Shown one piece after another: positions 24,726 through 34,451 of a stretch of 64,000 bases of DNA (position 1 is the stretch's first letter; each line of letters starts with the position of its first letter). The stretch is taken from positions 124,001 to 188,000 of the forward strand of contig DILT01000016.1 of the NCBI GenBank assembly GCA_002425185.1, given 5' to 3'. This DNA is from Flammeovirgaceae bacterium UBA5585. Lineage in GTDB: Bacteria; Bacteroidota; Bacteroidia; Cytophagales; Cyclobacteriaceae. The notes beneath the pieces are model-generated. The model was not told the DNA's origin, did not search any database, and was given only the letters and a program-made list of their open reading frames with translations. Both the position numbers and the translations under genes were made by a program.

Positions 24726-25337
24726 ATGGAAATTAACGAATTAGAGTCATCACCAAAACTAAAAGCAAAACTGGAAGATTTTGGTATGAGCAAAACCTTT
24801 AAAGAAGGAGAAGTAATATTAAATGAAAACGCATACATCAAATCCATACCCATTGTAACCAAGGGAAGTATTCGGGTATTGCGAACCGATGAAGATGGTC
24901 GAGAGATTTTACTTTATTACATAAAAGCAGGTGAAAGTTGCATCATGTCATTTTTAGGCGGCATCCACCAGGATACCAGCAAAGTAAAAGCAGTAGCCGA
25001 AGAGGAAACCGAAATACTTTTTATTCCTATAGATAAAGTAAGCCTGCTGATAAAAGAATATCCGGAATGGCTGGATTATATTTTCCGATTGTACCACAAG
25101 CGTTTTGAAGAATTGCTGGATGTGGTGAATGCTATTGCCTTTAAAAAACTAGACGAACGGTTACTAGACTTTATTCATAAGAAAGTTGAACTAGCCAAAA
25201 GCAACACCCTGAATATTACTCATGAACAGTTAGCCAACGAACTGGGCACCGCACGGGTGGTAGTTTCCCGGCTCTTAAAAAGAATGGAGGAAGAAGGATT
25301 AGTGACGTTGGGAAGGAATAAGATTACGGTTGCTTAA
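24726..25337 (+). CDS. Crp/Fnr family transcriptional regulator
   Basis: The protein has 203 residues. The cyclic-nucleotide-binding-type beta-roll spans about 20-115 (KGSIRVLRTDEDGREILLYY, AGESCIMSFLGG). It is followed by a dimer helix and a C-terminal winged HTH (ITHEQLANELGTARVVVSRL at about 160-180). No N-terminal Cys cluster for an Fe-S centre is present, so it is not an Fnr oxygen sensor, and the ligand is unknown. Bacteroidota members of this family often control redox or stress genes. Start ATG 24726. Confidence 0.92.
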   Translation: MEINELESSPKLKAKLEDFGMSKTFKEGEVILNENAYIKSIPIVTKGSIRVLRTDEDGREILLYYIKAGESCIMSFLGGIHQDTSKVKAVAEEETEILFIPIDKVSLLIKEYPEWLDYIFRLYHKRFEELLDVVNAIAFKKLDERLLDFIHKKVELAKSNTLNITHEQLANELGTARVVVSRLLKRMEEEGLVTLGRNKITVA

Positions 25338-25400
25338 TGATATATCTAAAATATGTGCATTGCACATAGCGAATTGTTATGCTTCATTGCGTTTGGACAG

Positions 25401-25432
25401 TTTGGACTTATCAAACAAATTACTTACCTTTG
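25401..25432 (+). promoter_or_regulatory. Bacteroidota-type promoter of the toxin-antitoxin pair
   Basis: TTTG (25401-25404) and TACCTTTG (25425-25432) are 20 nt apart, matching the -33/-7 consensus; start site about 25439. The -33 element is doubled (TTTGGAC at 25392 and 25401), and two ACGT palindromes flank the start (25433, 25442), plausible antitoxin operators. Confidence 0.65.
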
Positions 25433-25456
25433 ACGTCAGTAACGTAAAACGATACT

Positions 25457-25738
25457 ATGATAGTTTCCTTTGGCTCAAAAGAGACAAAAAAGATATGGGA
25501 CGGTGAGAGAATTAAGGGTTTAACAACTGACTTACAGGAAATCGCGAGACGAAAACTGAGAATGCTGAATAACTCTCAAAATATTATGGACCTTCAAGTT
25601 CCACCATCGAACAGACTTGAAAAATTAAAAGGAAATTTAAAAGAATATTATTCAATAAGAGTTAATGACCAATGGAGAATAATATTTAAGTGGGACAAAG
25701 GGAATGCCTCGGACGTGGAGATATTGGACTATCATTAA
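25457..25738 (+). CDS. higB: HigB/RelE-type toxin
   Basis: The 93 residues have the HigB/GraT type of RelE fold. The N-terminal strand is MIVSFGSKET, two helices follow, then PPSNRLEKLKGNLKEYYSIR and the C-terminal strands QWRIIFKW and DVEILDYH. These toxins are ribosome-dependent mRNA endonucleases or translation blockers. As in other higBA loci the toxin gene comes first. The symbol is by family and order, not by activity. Confidence 0.9.
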   Translation: MIVSFGSKETKKIWDGERIKGLTTDLQEIARRKLRMLNNSQNIMDLQVPPSNRLEKLKGNLKEYYSIRVNDQWRIIFKWDKGNASDVEILDYH

Positions 25739-25751
25739 AAAAAGTATAAAG

Positions 25752-26051
25752 ATGAAAAAATTAAAAAACATACATCCAGGAGAAATTCTACAAGAGGAAT
25801 TTCTACTGCCCTTGGGACTAAGTGCCTATAAATTGTCTAAAGACATTGGAATACCCCAAACAAGAGTTTCAGAAATCATTAAAGGTAATAGGAGGATAAC
25901 AGCCGATACTGCATTGAGGCTTTCAAAATACTTTGGTAATTCTGCAAAGTTTTGGCTTGGACTTCAAGACGACTTCGACATTGAAGAAGAAGAACAACTT
26001 AAATCTAAAGAGTTGAATTTAATAGAGCAGTATCAAAGCAACGCAGCATAA
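25752..26051 (+). CDS. higA: HigA-family antitoxin
   Basis: This is a 99-residue XRE-type DNA-binding protein of the HigA family. The opening IHPGEILQEEFLLPLGLS and the HTH at about 22-60 (YKLSKDIGIPQTRVSEIIKG) are typical. It neutralises the HigB toxin and represses the operon. ATG 25752 is chosen; an in-frame ATG at 25704 lies within the toxin gene. The gene begins 13 bp after the toxin stop. Confidence 0.93.
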   Translation: MKKLKNIHPGEILQEEFLLPLGLSAYKLSKDIGIPQTRVSEIIKGNRRITADTALRLSKYFGNSAKFWLGLQDDFDIEEEEQLKSKELNLIEQYQSNAA

Positions 26052-26170
26052 CAAAATGTTTCTGAAATGGTGCCGTGACGAGTTGATTTAAAGTTTTATC
26101 TTCGTTCAACGTTTTCGTTTCGTGGGACAGGATGCAGCTTCGAAAAGGCACCACTGCAGAAACACAAACG

Positions 26171-28555
26171 TTACTCCACCTTTACCTTCAAATTCTCGCC
26201 CAACAATTTAAACTGCGCCAACCATTCCGATTTTTCGGCTCCCCGCTCCTTCGACATTTCGAAATACAGGTTTTGACTTTTATACAGAATAGGCTCCAGC
26301 TTGAATTTATGCAACAATGGAAAAACCCTGTTCAAGCGCTCAATGCGCTTTACATTGCTGCGCTCGGCACTGATGCGTTTTAATTCCTTATAAATACTCT
26401 CCCCCGCCAGACGTTCAATTTTATCCGGGTCTTCAATGGTTAGTTCCCATTTCACCATCTCACCCATTATGCGCTCAATTTCCTTTACATTAATCTTCTC
26501 CGGCTGGAAAGAATTAACCAGGTCGGCATTAAGTATATACTCAAAGGTGGTGGTGTACGCGCGCGGTATCGGTATATCGTTATTCGACAAAGCATTGACT
26601 AACGGGTAATCGCGGTTGTATACCCTGCGCAACGATTCTTCCAACTCGCGCATACTTTGCTGGGTAATCATATCCAGCACTTTGCGCTTTTCATCTTTAA
26701 ACAGTTGCCACAAGGTGTACTTATCAGGACCGAAATAGGTTTGCATATATCCCAACACATCGCCCAGCCGGCCTTCATCAAAGGCTGCTCCTACCCTGAA
26801 TTTCATATTTTCAAAATCCACCGGATCCATGTCCAATGCCAGGTTGCCAATAATGTTGTGTTTGCCCATGTACACCACGGCAAATGCCATACGCCTTTCG
26901 GAGCGGGTTACGTTGGATTGTACACGGGTTATTCCCAGCGTTAGTATTTGCTCGCCTGCTTCTTTTCGTAAAAAGAATTCGTTAGCGGTAGTGTAATTAA
27001 ACACCGGGGTTTCTTCCGGGTCTTCTTCAAAAAGTGAGGCTACTGCATAGTGCATGCCCACGCGTTGCAGGTTGGTTTTTGAAGGCAGTACATAGCGCCT
27101 GTATACATTTCCGGCATGCTCAAGCGATGGTATATTACTGGGAGCCTTTTCCAGTTTGCGGATAAACTCTTCCTCAAAATCCGCTCCGGCAGTTTGATGC
27201 AGCAATTGAATGGCACGGCAAGCATATTGTAAAATCTGGATGGTTTCAATACCAGAAATTTCATCAAAAAACCATCCGCAACTGGTGTACATCAACAAAG
27301 CATTGCGCTGCATTTCCATTAACCGAAAAACCTTGTTTTGCTCAACGTCCTTTGCACAATGGTCCTTCAAAAATTTACGAATGGTGTCGTCATTTCGCTT
27401 AAGGATTACATTAATATATTCATCGCGTGCTTTCCAGGGATCTTTAAGCACATCGGAAGCTTTAGCTTCATAAATCTTAATTAATTCATCGCGTAGCCAA
27501 TCCAATGCCTCGCGTAAAGGTTTCCTCCATTTTTGATTCCAGGTTGGATTACCCCCAGTACTGCAACCACAATCACTCCGCCAGCGCTCCACACCATGTG
27601 CGCAACTCCACGAACTGTTTTCATGAATCTGCACTTCATACAAGGGTGGAAACCGGTCCAGAAACTGACCATAATTCATAATATGGTTATGCTTTAGCCG
27701 GTGGATATGATCCAGGCAAAATGCCAGGGCCATATCGCCATGTTTGTGGTGATGCCCGTAGGATTCACCATCGGTGGCAACATGAACCAGTTGTGGTTCA
27801 ATGTCGTCTTTATCGAAAGCATTTCGCAACCGGTGTGAAAACTTTTCACCATCATTAAGCAAACCATTAAAGGCAACACCCTGTGCGATATCACCATCGT
27901 AAAAGAAAACTGCAATACTTTTTCCGGAAGGAAGATTAACCTTGTAAACCTTACGCGTGTTGATGCTTGTTCCATTGAGCTCTGACCAATGCTCTGACCC
28001 TGTTTTTCGAAAAGCCTTGGCCTGACGAGGCGCCAGTATGGTAAACTTAATGTTATGCTCTGCCAAAGCTTCAAGGGTTTCCGTATCTACGGCAGTTTCA
28101 GCCAACCACATGCCTTCTGGCGCACGACCAAAGCGGTGCTCAAAATCACGTATGCCCCAGATAATTTGTGTGCGTTTGTCGCGGGCATTGGCCAGCGGCA
28201 TAATCATGTGGTTATACACTTGCGCCAAAGCAGAGCCGTGTCCGTCAAAAACCTTCTCACTTTCTTTGTCAGCTTCAAGAATAGCCTCGTAGGTTTCCTT
28301 ATCGTTTTCCTCCATCCACGAAAGCAACGTTGGTCCGAAATTGAAGCTGATGCGACTGTAGTTATTAACAATATTCTTTATGATGCCATCCTCTAAAATG
28401 CGTGAAGCAGCATTTGGTGCATAGCATTCGGCTGAAATGCGTTCATTCCAATCGTGATACGGGTGGGCCGAATCCTGAACTTCAATTACTTCAAGCCAGG
28501 CGTTCTCGCGTGGAGGTTGATAAAAATGGCCGTGAATACAGATATACTTCTCCAT
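26171..28555 (-). CDS. GH57 family glycosidase with DUF3536 domain
   Basis: The 794 residues open with the GH57 (beta/alpha)7 catalytic domain: CIHGHFYQPPRE at 4-17, the nucleophile-type region GMWLAETAVDTETL near 148 and ATDGESYGHHHKHGD near 265. The C-terminal half (about 300-780) is DUF3536, largely helical. GH57 enzymes act on alpha-1,4 or alpha-1,6 glucans. The exact activity of DUF3536-type members is not established; amylase, branching and 4-alpha-glucanotransferase activities are all possible. Soluble, no signal peptide, thus cytosolic glucan metabolism next to glgB. It ends the minus-strand alpha-glucan operon. Confidence 0.9.
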   Translation of the reverse strand: MEKYICIHGHFYQPPRENAWLEVIEVQDSAHPYHDWNERISAECYAPNAASRILEDGIIKNIVNNYSRISFNFGPTLLSWMEENDKETYEAILEADKESEKVFDGHGSALAQVYNHMIMPLANARDKRTQIIWGIRDFEHRFGRAPEGMWLAETAVDTETLEALAEHNIKFTILAPRQAKAFRKTGSEHWSELNGTSINTRKVYKVNLPSGKSIAVFFYDGDIAQGVAFNGLLNDGEKFSHRLRNAFDKDDIEPQLVHVATDGESYGHHHKHGDMALAFCLDHIHRLKHNHIMNYGQFLDRFPPLYEVQIHENSSWSCAHGVERWRSDCGCSTGGNPTWNQKWRKPLREALDWLRDELIKIYEAKASDVLKDPWKARDEYINVILKRNDDTIRKFLKDHCAKDVEQNKVFRLMEMQRNALLMYTSCGWFFDEISGIETIQILQYACRAIQLLHQTAGADFEEEFIRKLEKAPSNIPSLEHAGNVYRRYVLPSKTNLQRVGMHYAVASLFEEDPEETPVFNYTTANEFFLRKEAGEQILTLGITRVQSNVTRSERRMAFAVVYMGKHNIIGNLALDMDPVDFENMKFRVGAAFDEGRLGDVLGYMQTYFGPDKYTLWQLFKDEKRKVLDMITQQSMRELEESLRRVYNRDYPLVNALSNNDIPIPRAYTTTFEYILNADLVNSFQPEKINVKEIERIMGEMVKWELTIEDPDKIERLAGESIYKELKRISAERSNVKRIERLNRVFPLLHKFKLEPILYKSQNLYFEMSKERGAEKSEWLAQFKLLGENLKVKVE

Positions 28556-28606
28556 GAATCAGTTACTAATCATTGATTATTCGCGAATTGGAACCATTGC
28601 GTTATC

Positions 28607-30577
28607 TCAGGTATCCAATTCAAATTCAGTCTCTTCTTTTTCCAACTTCAACACGCTTATACCCAATGGTGGTAACGTGAGAGAAAGGGAATAATCCTTA
28701 CTATGATATTTTATTGGTGAGGTAGTGAGGGCACCCCGATTAAGCACGCCACTTCCTCCATATTTAGACTCATCTGAATTAAAAATCTCGCGCCATTGCC
28801 CACGATATGGAACACCCACCCGGTAATGATAGCGTGTTTCAGGCGTGAAGTTGCAGATCACCAGCAGTAATTCTTCTTTTTTATCCGATTTACGCTGATA
28901 AATAATTACGCTATTCTGATGATCGGAATAATCCACCCACTCAAACCCACGGTCGTCAAATGCGTAATGGTAAAGCGCGGCTTCCGATTTATACAACGCA
29001 TTCAAATCCTTCATCAACTGGTAAATTCCCTGGTGCGCAGGGTACTGCAATAAATGCCAGTCCAGACTTTGATCATGATTCCATTCAGAAGATTGCCCGA
29101 ACTCGCCTCCCATAAACAAGAGCTTTGTACCCGGGTGCGTGTACATATACGAAAACATTAACCTCAGATTGGCAAACCTCCGCCACTCGTCACCGGGCAT
29201 ACGGCCCAGCAATGATCCTTTACCATGCACCACTTCATCGTGCGAAAGCGGCAACATGAAGTTCTCCGTAAAGGCATACATGATGCTAAACGTAATTTCA
29301 TTTTGATGAAACCTGCGGTGGATCGGATCGTTCTTGAAATATTTCAGCGTATCGTGCATCCAGCCCATCATCCATTTTTGTCCGAAGCCAAGCCCACCGA
29401 GATACGTTGGTTTTGAGACACCCGGCCATGCGGTTGATTCTTCCGCGATGGTAATGATGTCCGGAAATTGTAAATAGACCTGTTCATTAAATTCTTTTAA
29501 TAGAATAATGGATTCAATATTTTCACGACCTCCATATTCGTTAGGAATCCACTCACCTTCTTTGCGGGAATAATCAAGGTAAAGCATACTGGCCACAGCA
29601 TCTACACGTAAACCATCAATGTGGTAACGATCGAGCCAGTAGATGGCGTTACTAATAAGAAATGATCGCACTTCATTACGACCATAATTAAAGATGTAAC
29701 TCTTCCAGTCGGGATGAAAACCCTTGCGGGGATCGGAATGCTCGTATAAATGTGTGCCGTCAAACTTATACAGGCCGTGCACATCACCCGGGAAATGTGA
29801 GGGTACCCAATCGAGTATGATTCCGATACCGGCCTGGTGAAAACAATCGACTAAATACATGAACTCCTCGGGCGTTCCAAACCTGCTTGATGGCGCGAAA
29901 TATCCGGTGATCTGATAACCCCACGATCCGAAAAACGGGTGCTCCATCACCGGCAAAAATTCAACATGGGTAAAACCCAAATCGGACACATAGGCAACCA
30001 ACTCATCGGCCATTTCACGATAGCTTAACGAGCGATTTCCATCATCATATTTTCTTCGCCATGAACCAAAGTGCACTTCGTATACCGCGTAAGGTTTTGG
30101 TTTTCCGGTTTGGACCTTACGCTTCTCCAGCCATTTTTTATCCTTCCATTCGTAGGCAGTATCCCAAACAATAGAAGCTGTTTTAGGTGGCGTTTCAGCA
30201 AACATGGCAAAGGGATCAGCCTTCTCTAGAAAATCACCCGTATTGGAGTGGATAGCATACTTGTAGGCTTCGCCCCGCTGCACACCAGGAAAGAAACCTT
30301 CCCATATTCCGGATTCATCCCAACGGGGTGCAAGTTTATGACTTTCACTATTCCAATAATTAAAGTTTCCAATCACGGAAACAGTGCGGGCATTAGGTGC
30401 CCACACGGCAAAGTAGGTTCCCTTTTTACCGTTAAACTCCACCGGAAAAGAACCGAGTTTTTCATAAAGTTTAAAGTGTTTACCCGTTTTAAATAAGTGA
30501 ATATCAAAATCAGTTAACCGGCTATAAACATCCGTGGTAACACTTGCTTCGGGTGATATCTTTTTCTTTTTACCCAT
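28607..30577 (-). CDS. glgB: 1,4-alpha-glucan branching enzyme
   Basis: The enzyme cuts alpha-1,4 glucan and re-attaches the piece by alpha-1,6 links (GH13, subfamily 9 type). The N-terminal CBM48 domain contains YFAVWAPNARTVSVIGNFNYW-like sequence at 55-75. Catalytic residues are Asp326 (GLRVDAVASM), Glu379 (TIAEEST) and Asp in LSHDEVVHGK. At 656 residues it is of type-2 length. Cytosolic. In the GlgE pathway it branches the linear glucan made by GlgE, whose gene lies two genes upstream. The GH57 gene follows 51 bp downstream. Confidence 0.96.
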   Translation of the reverse strand: MGKKKKISPEASVTTDVYSRLTDFDIHLFKTGKHFKLYEKLGSFPVEFNGKKGTYFAVWAPNARTVSVIGNFNYWNSESHKLAPRWDESGIWEGFFPGVQRGEAYKYAIHSNTGDFLEKADPFAMFAETPPKTASIVWDTAYEWKDKKWLEKRKVQTGKPKPYAVYEVHFGSWRRKYDDGNRSLSYREMADELVAYVSDLGFTHVEFLPVMEHPFFGSWGYQITGYFAPSSRFGTPEEFMYLVDCFHQAGIGIILDWVPSHFPGDVHGLYKFDGTHLYEHSDPRKGFHPDWKSYIFNYGRNEVRSFLISNAIYWLDRYHIDGLRVDAVASMLYLDYSRKEGEWIPNEYGGRENIESIILLKEFNEQVYLQFPDIITIAEESTAWPGVSKPTYLGGLGFGQKWMMGWMHDTLKYFKNDPIHRRFHQNEITFSIMYAFTENFMLPLSHDEVVHGKGSLLGRMPGDEWRRFANLRLMFSYMYTHPGTKLLFMGGEFGQSSEWNHDQSLDWHLLQYPAHQGIYQLMKDLNALYKSEAALYHYAFDDRGFEWVDYSDHQNSVIIYQRKSDKKEELLLVICNFTPETRYHYRVGVPYRGQWREIFNSDESKYGGSGVLNRGALTTSPIKYHSKDYSLSLTLPPLGISVLKLEKEETEFELDT

Positions 30578-30638
30578 AATATATTATCTTCTTATACATA
30601 ATCGAACTTCTGCCACTAAAGCACAAAAACACAAATTT

Positions 30639-31067
30639 TTATAACACGAAACGTTTTATACCTGAACCTATGTTGGCAACATTAAAATTTATCAGATATC
30701 CCAGGCGTTTATTGGTTATTTTTAAATGACTCAGAATTTGAGCCTCCCAAACTGGATTTACCAATTCAACTGCCTTTAGTTCGCAAATTATATTGTTTTC
30801 AACCAATACATCCAATCGCAATGCCTCAGGAAAAGTTATTCCATCATAATAAACTGGAATATCAACTTGTCTTAGAAAACTAAGATTTCTCTTATTCAAC
30901 TCGTGACAGAAACAAACCTCATAAACCTGCTCAAGCAAGCCGGGCCCCAATTCTTTATGAACAGTAAATGCAGAATCAACAATAAGTTTTCCAATTCGCT
31001 CAAGCTCTTGAGGAATTGGCTCAAATACCTTTTTGTGCAATTTGGTGACTTCGTGATTTTGTGGCAT
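30639..31067 (-). CDS. GxxExxY protein
   Basis: This is a 142-residue member of the GxxExxY family, with the signature at Gly43-x-x-Glu46-x-x-Tyr49 in ELGPGLLEQVYE. A later strand pair with RLDVLVEN and ICELKAVE resembles the D...ExK core of PD-(D/E)XK nucleases, to which the family has been related. Function is unknown; in genomes it appears as scattered single genes. It sits between glgB and treS on the same strand with 61 and 38 bp gaps, and has no metabolic fit there, so it is likely a later insertion that kept the operon readable. Confidence 0.9.
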   Translation of the reverse strand: MPQNHEVTKLHKKVFEPIPQELERIGKLIVDSAFTVHKELGPGLLEQVYEVCFCHELNKRNLSFLRQVDIPVYYDGITFPEALRLDVLVENNIICELKAVELVNPVWEAQILSHLKITNKRLGYLINFNVANIGSGIKRFVL

Positions 31068-31105
31068 TCCTAATTATTGAAAGGAATTTAAATATTAAGT
31101 AAAGT

Positions 31106-34100
31106 CTATTTCTTCGTTTTCTTTTTGCTGTCGCGTTCTTCCTTGGCCAATGCATACCTGCTCATATGGTAATAAATTCCACGTAACGGTATCACAACCC
31201 AGTCGGGACGACCATTTAACTCATACCCCAATTCATAAATAGCTTTCTCTATCAGAAATGTACGGATGAGCACTTCATTTTCGTACGACAACTCTTTGCC
31301 TAAGCCAAGCCGCTCAAGATAGGCCCCAAAATAAAAGCGACTTACATAATGCTGCCATTGCTCGGCCCATGACTCTAAGAACTCCATGTCCCGATCGCGG
31401 TAATTTTCATTGAGTAAAATCTTACCAAAGGCTGCATATTGAAATGAGCGCATCATGCCCGCAACATCTTTCAACGGATTTTTCTTTAGCCTGCGCTCGC
31501 TGAAAGAAAAGCCAGGTTCGCCTTCAAAGTCAATAATCACAAAATCCTTACCGGTGAATAATACCTGACCCAAATGAAAGTCGCCATGAATACGTGTTTT
31601 TGTAGCGTGGATTCGCACTTCATAGATTTCCTTGAAGCAATCCAATACGTCATTCTCCATGGCAAGAACTTTTTTAGCAAGTTCCCGAATTTCAGGATTT
31701 AGTTTTGAGAGGGATGACTCCAATAAATTAAAACGGTCGCGTACAAGCTTGCGCAACGATGAATACAAGGATCGTTGGTAGTTAGCCGTAAACTGCTCCG
31801 GTGCAAAGGCTGGATTGCTTTGGTCTGATGCAAGCGCCAGGTGCATCTCAGCTGTTCGTTGTCCAAGGCGTACTACACGCTCATAAAACCCCCGTCCGAT
31901 AAACTCCTGAATGAGTTCGGGGGCTTCTTCAAAGGTAATACTCGATTTGTTAATCAACTTAGGAAGCTTCTCCTTCTTGGCCTTTGTAATAACACGTTCA
32001 AAGAATCTCCCTACCGAATCGGTGGTCATGCTCCAGGCTTCACCCTGATTTTCCACTTTCTCCTGTAACAACCCAAATACGATCACCTTTCCTTCTGAAT
32101 CTACAAACTCAACGCTTCCGGTATACTTCGGACTGTTTGCAAAACTGGTGTTCTCGGAGAGAAATCTTACAATTTCCAGGTCGGGGTTAATTTCACGTTC
32201 AAGCTTTCGATAAAACTTAAAGAAATACTTATCATTATAGATGATAGCCGTATTGCTTTGGTCGGCCTTAAGGACTTTTGAGTCTACTTCATCATCAAGA
32301 ATAATCTTATTAAACACACTTGAATTAAATTCCAGTACCCCGTCATCGAATTTAACCCGCGACTTCTTGTCCATACTCAACAGTAAATAATCGCGGAAGC
32401 TCTTATCATAACTGCTGTCCATCACAAAACCAACTTCATCCTGAATCTCGGCACGGCATACTACACTTTGTGCGTGATACTCCACCCGGTCGATCACCGT
32501 ATCAGCCGGAGCAAACGTGAGGGGAAGGAAATACAATTCCGGTAATCGCTGAACGTAGTGTACCTCCACCAACGTAAGGTAATGGGTCTGACCATTAACC
32601 TTTAGCGGGATCATTTTTTCAATACCCATTTTGCTGATGACCTTGGCTTTTCCACCAAACCACCGGCATTTCTTCATGAAAGGCGGAAGAATCTTTCGTT
32701 CGAACTGGCGCTTCTCATTATAAGAATTGAAAACCTTTTCCCATGAAAGATCGGTGGCGAAAAGCGGAAGCTCACCACTGGTTTCAGGCTTAGCTTTTTT
32801 ATCAACCGTATCCAACTGCAGCCAGTAGTACCCATACGGACCAATGGTTATGGGGTATTGTCCGTCTCCCACATTCATGAATCTATTCTGACTGAAGACT
32901 TCGGTTACGTCACAATCTTTAAACTCAGTAAGATTAAGTGAAGTAACCTGTGAAAATTGTGAGAGATTAGCCACCAGTATGATGCGCTGCTTTTCATACG
33001 ATCGTAAAAAGCAAAGTACTTTACTGTTTGTGCTCTCAATAAATTTCATGTCCCCGCGACCAAACACGCTAAGTCGTTTGCGCATGGCAATAACCTGGCG
33101 AATCCACCACAGCAATGAAGAAGGATTTTCATCCTGTGTGGCCACATTTACCGATTCGTAACGATAGATCGGATCGGTGATAACAGGCAAGTAGAGCTTT
33201 TGTGGATTGGCGTTTGAAAAACCGGCATTCACGTTCATACTCCATTGCATGGGTGTACGAACGCCAAATCGATCACCCAAATAAATATTATCACCCATTC
33301 CAATTTCATCGCCATAGTACAGCACGGGCGAACCCGGAAGTGAAAGTAAAATAGAATGGAGTAATTCAATTTTCTTTCGATCATTATTCAACAGTGGAGC
33401 TAATCGCCTGCGGATACCCAGGTTGTATTTGGTATGCGGATCGTTCGCGTATGCTTTAAATAAGTAATCTTTCTCCTCTTCCGTAACCATCTCCAGTCCA
33501 AGTTCATCATGATTGCGAAGGAATAATGCCCATTGACTATTGGGCGGAGTGTCGGGTGTTTGTTCCAGTATATCAACAATGGGATAACTATCCTCCGTTC
33601 TTAGCCCGAGGAATAAGCGCGGCATTAGCGGATAATTAAAATTCATATGGCACTCCTGGCCATCCCCAAAATAGGTTGCTGCGTCTTCAGGCCAAAGGTT
33701 GGCTTCGGAAATTAGTATCCGGTTTTTATAGTTCTTATCGATGTGTGCACGAATACGCTTTAGGAAATCATGTGTTTGCGGAAGGTTTTCACAACTGGTT
33801 CCCTCCTCCTCAAATAAAAACGGAGCGGATGGCAATCGAAATCCGTCAACACCCATCTTCATCCAAAAGTCGATGACCTTGATCATCTCCATTTGAACTT
33901 CCGGGTTTTCGTAATTCAATTCGGGCTGATGGCGATAAAAGCGGTGCCAGTTGTAGGCCTTTGCCTCAGCGTCCCAGGTCCAATTCGAGGATTCATCATC
34001 CTGAACGATCAATCGTGCCTCAGCATATTTGTTCGGAGTATCACTCCAAACATAAAATTCACGATACCGTGAACCGGGCTTTGCTTTGCGCGCGCGCTTA

Positions 34101-34450
34101 AACCAGGGATGCTGATCGGAGGTGTGGTTGAGTATCAGTTCTGTAATTACACGTATGCCCCGGGCATGAGCTTCCTTTAAAAATGCTTTAAAGTCTGACA
34201 ACGTGCCGTAATCCGGATGGATGTCATAATGATCGGTAACATCATACCCATCATCTTTTAGTGGCGATGGATAAAAAGGTAAAAGCCACAAGGTGTTAAT
34301 CCCCAGATCTTCCAGGTAATCCAGTTTTTGCACCAAACCATTGAAATCGCCAATGCCATCACCGTTGCTGTCATAAAAAGCCCGAACAGACACTTCATAG
34401 AAAATAGCGTCTTTAAACCATAGGGGGTCAGTATTTTTTTGAGCACTCAT
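31106..34450 (-). CDS. treS: Maltose alpha-D-glucosyltransferase (TreS) fused to maltokinase, TreS nucleophile missing
   Basis: This 1114-residue fusion has a GH13 trehalose-synthase domain (1-545) and a maltokinase (Mak/Pep2) domain (about 570-1100). TreS normally interconverts trehalose and maltose; Mak makes maltose-1-phosphate with ATP for GlgE. The acid/base Glu249 (ISEAN), Asp315 (RNHDE) and region I (ILNHTSDQHPWF) are present. However, the catalytic nucleophile region reads GFRLPSAPFLFEEEG where TreS has RLDAVPYLFE, so Pro207 (codon at 33830-33832) replaces Asp. The kinase keeps Asp957 (HGDFHLGQ) and Asp974 (IDFEGEP). The TreS half is thus probably inactive or altered while Mak looks active. 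One base separates it from glgE. Confidence 0.95.
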   Translation of the reverse strand: MSAQKNTDPLWFKDAIFYEVSVRAFYDSNGDGIGDFNGLVQKLDYLEDLGINTLWLLPFYPSPLKDDGYDVTDHYDIHPDYGTLSDFKAFLKEAHARGIRVITELILNHTSDQHPWFKRARKAKPGSRYREFYVWSDTPNKYAEARLIVQDDESSNWTWDAEAKAYNWHRFYRHQPELNYENPEVQMEMIKVIDFWMKMGVDGFRLPSAPFLFEEEGTSCENLPQTHDFLKRIRAHIDKNYKNRILISEANLWPEDAATYFGDGQECHMNFNYPLMPRLFLGLRTEDSYPIVDILEQTPDTPPNSQWALFLRNHDELGLEMVTEEEKDYLFKAYANDPHTKYNLGIRRRLAPLLNNDRKKIELLHSILLSLPGSPVLYYGDEIGMGDNIYLGDRFGVRTPMQWSMNVNAGFSNANPQKLYLPVITDPIYRYESVNVATQDENPSSLLWWIRQVIAMRKRLSVFGRGDMKFIESTNSKVLCFLRSYEKQRIILVANLSQFSQVTSLNLTEFKDCDVTEVFSQNRFMNVGDGQYPITIGPYGYYWLQLDTVDKKAKPETSGELPLFATDLSWEKVFNSYNEKRQFERKILPPFMKKCRWFGGKAKVISKMGIEKMIPLKVNGQTHYLTLVEVHYVQRLPELYFLPLTFAPADTVIDRVEYHAQSVVCRAEIQDEVGFVMDSSYDKSFRDYLLLSMDKKSRVKFDDGVLEFNSSVFNKIILDDEVDSKVLKADQSNTAIIYNDKYFFKFYRKLEREINPDLEIVRFLSENTSFANSPKYTGSVEFVDSEGKVIVFGLLQEKVENQGEAWSMTTDSVGRFFERVITKAKKEKLPKLINKSSITFEEAPELIQEFIGRGFYERVVRLGQRTAEMHLALASDQSNPAFAPEQFTANYQRSLYSSLRKLVRDRFNLLESSLSKLNPEIRELAKKVLAMENDVLDCFKEIYEVRIHATKTRIHGDFHLGQVLFTGKDFVIIDFEGEPGFSFSERRLKKNPLKDVAGMMRSFQYAAFGKILLNENYRDRDMEFLESWAEQWQHYVSRFYFGAYLERLGLGKELSYENEVLIRTFLIEKAIYELGYELNGRPDWVVIPLRGIYYHMSRYALAKEERDSKKKTKK

Positions 34451-34451
34451 T

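Noticed and set aside
28038..28396. Overlapping frames antisense to the GH57 gene
   Set aside because: They are shadows of the GH57 catalytic domain, whose conserved motifs lie in the real frame.
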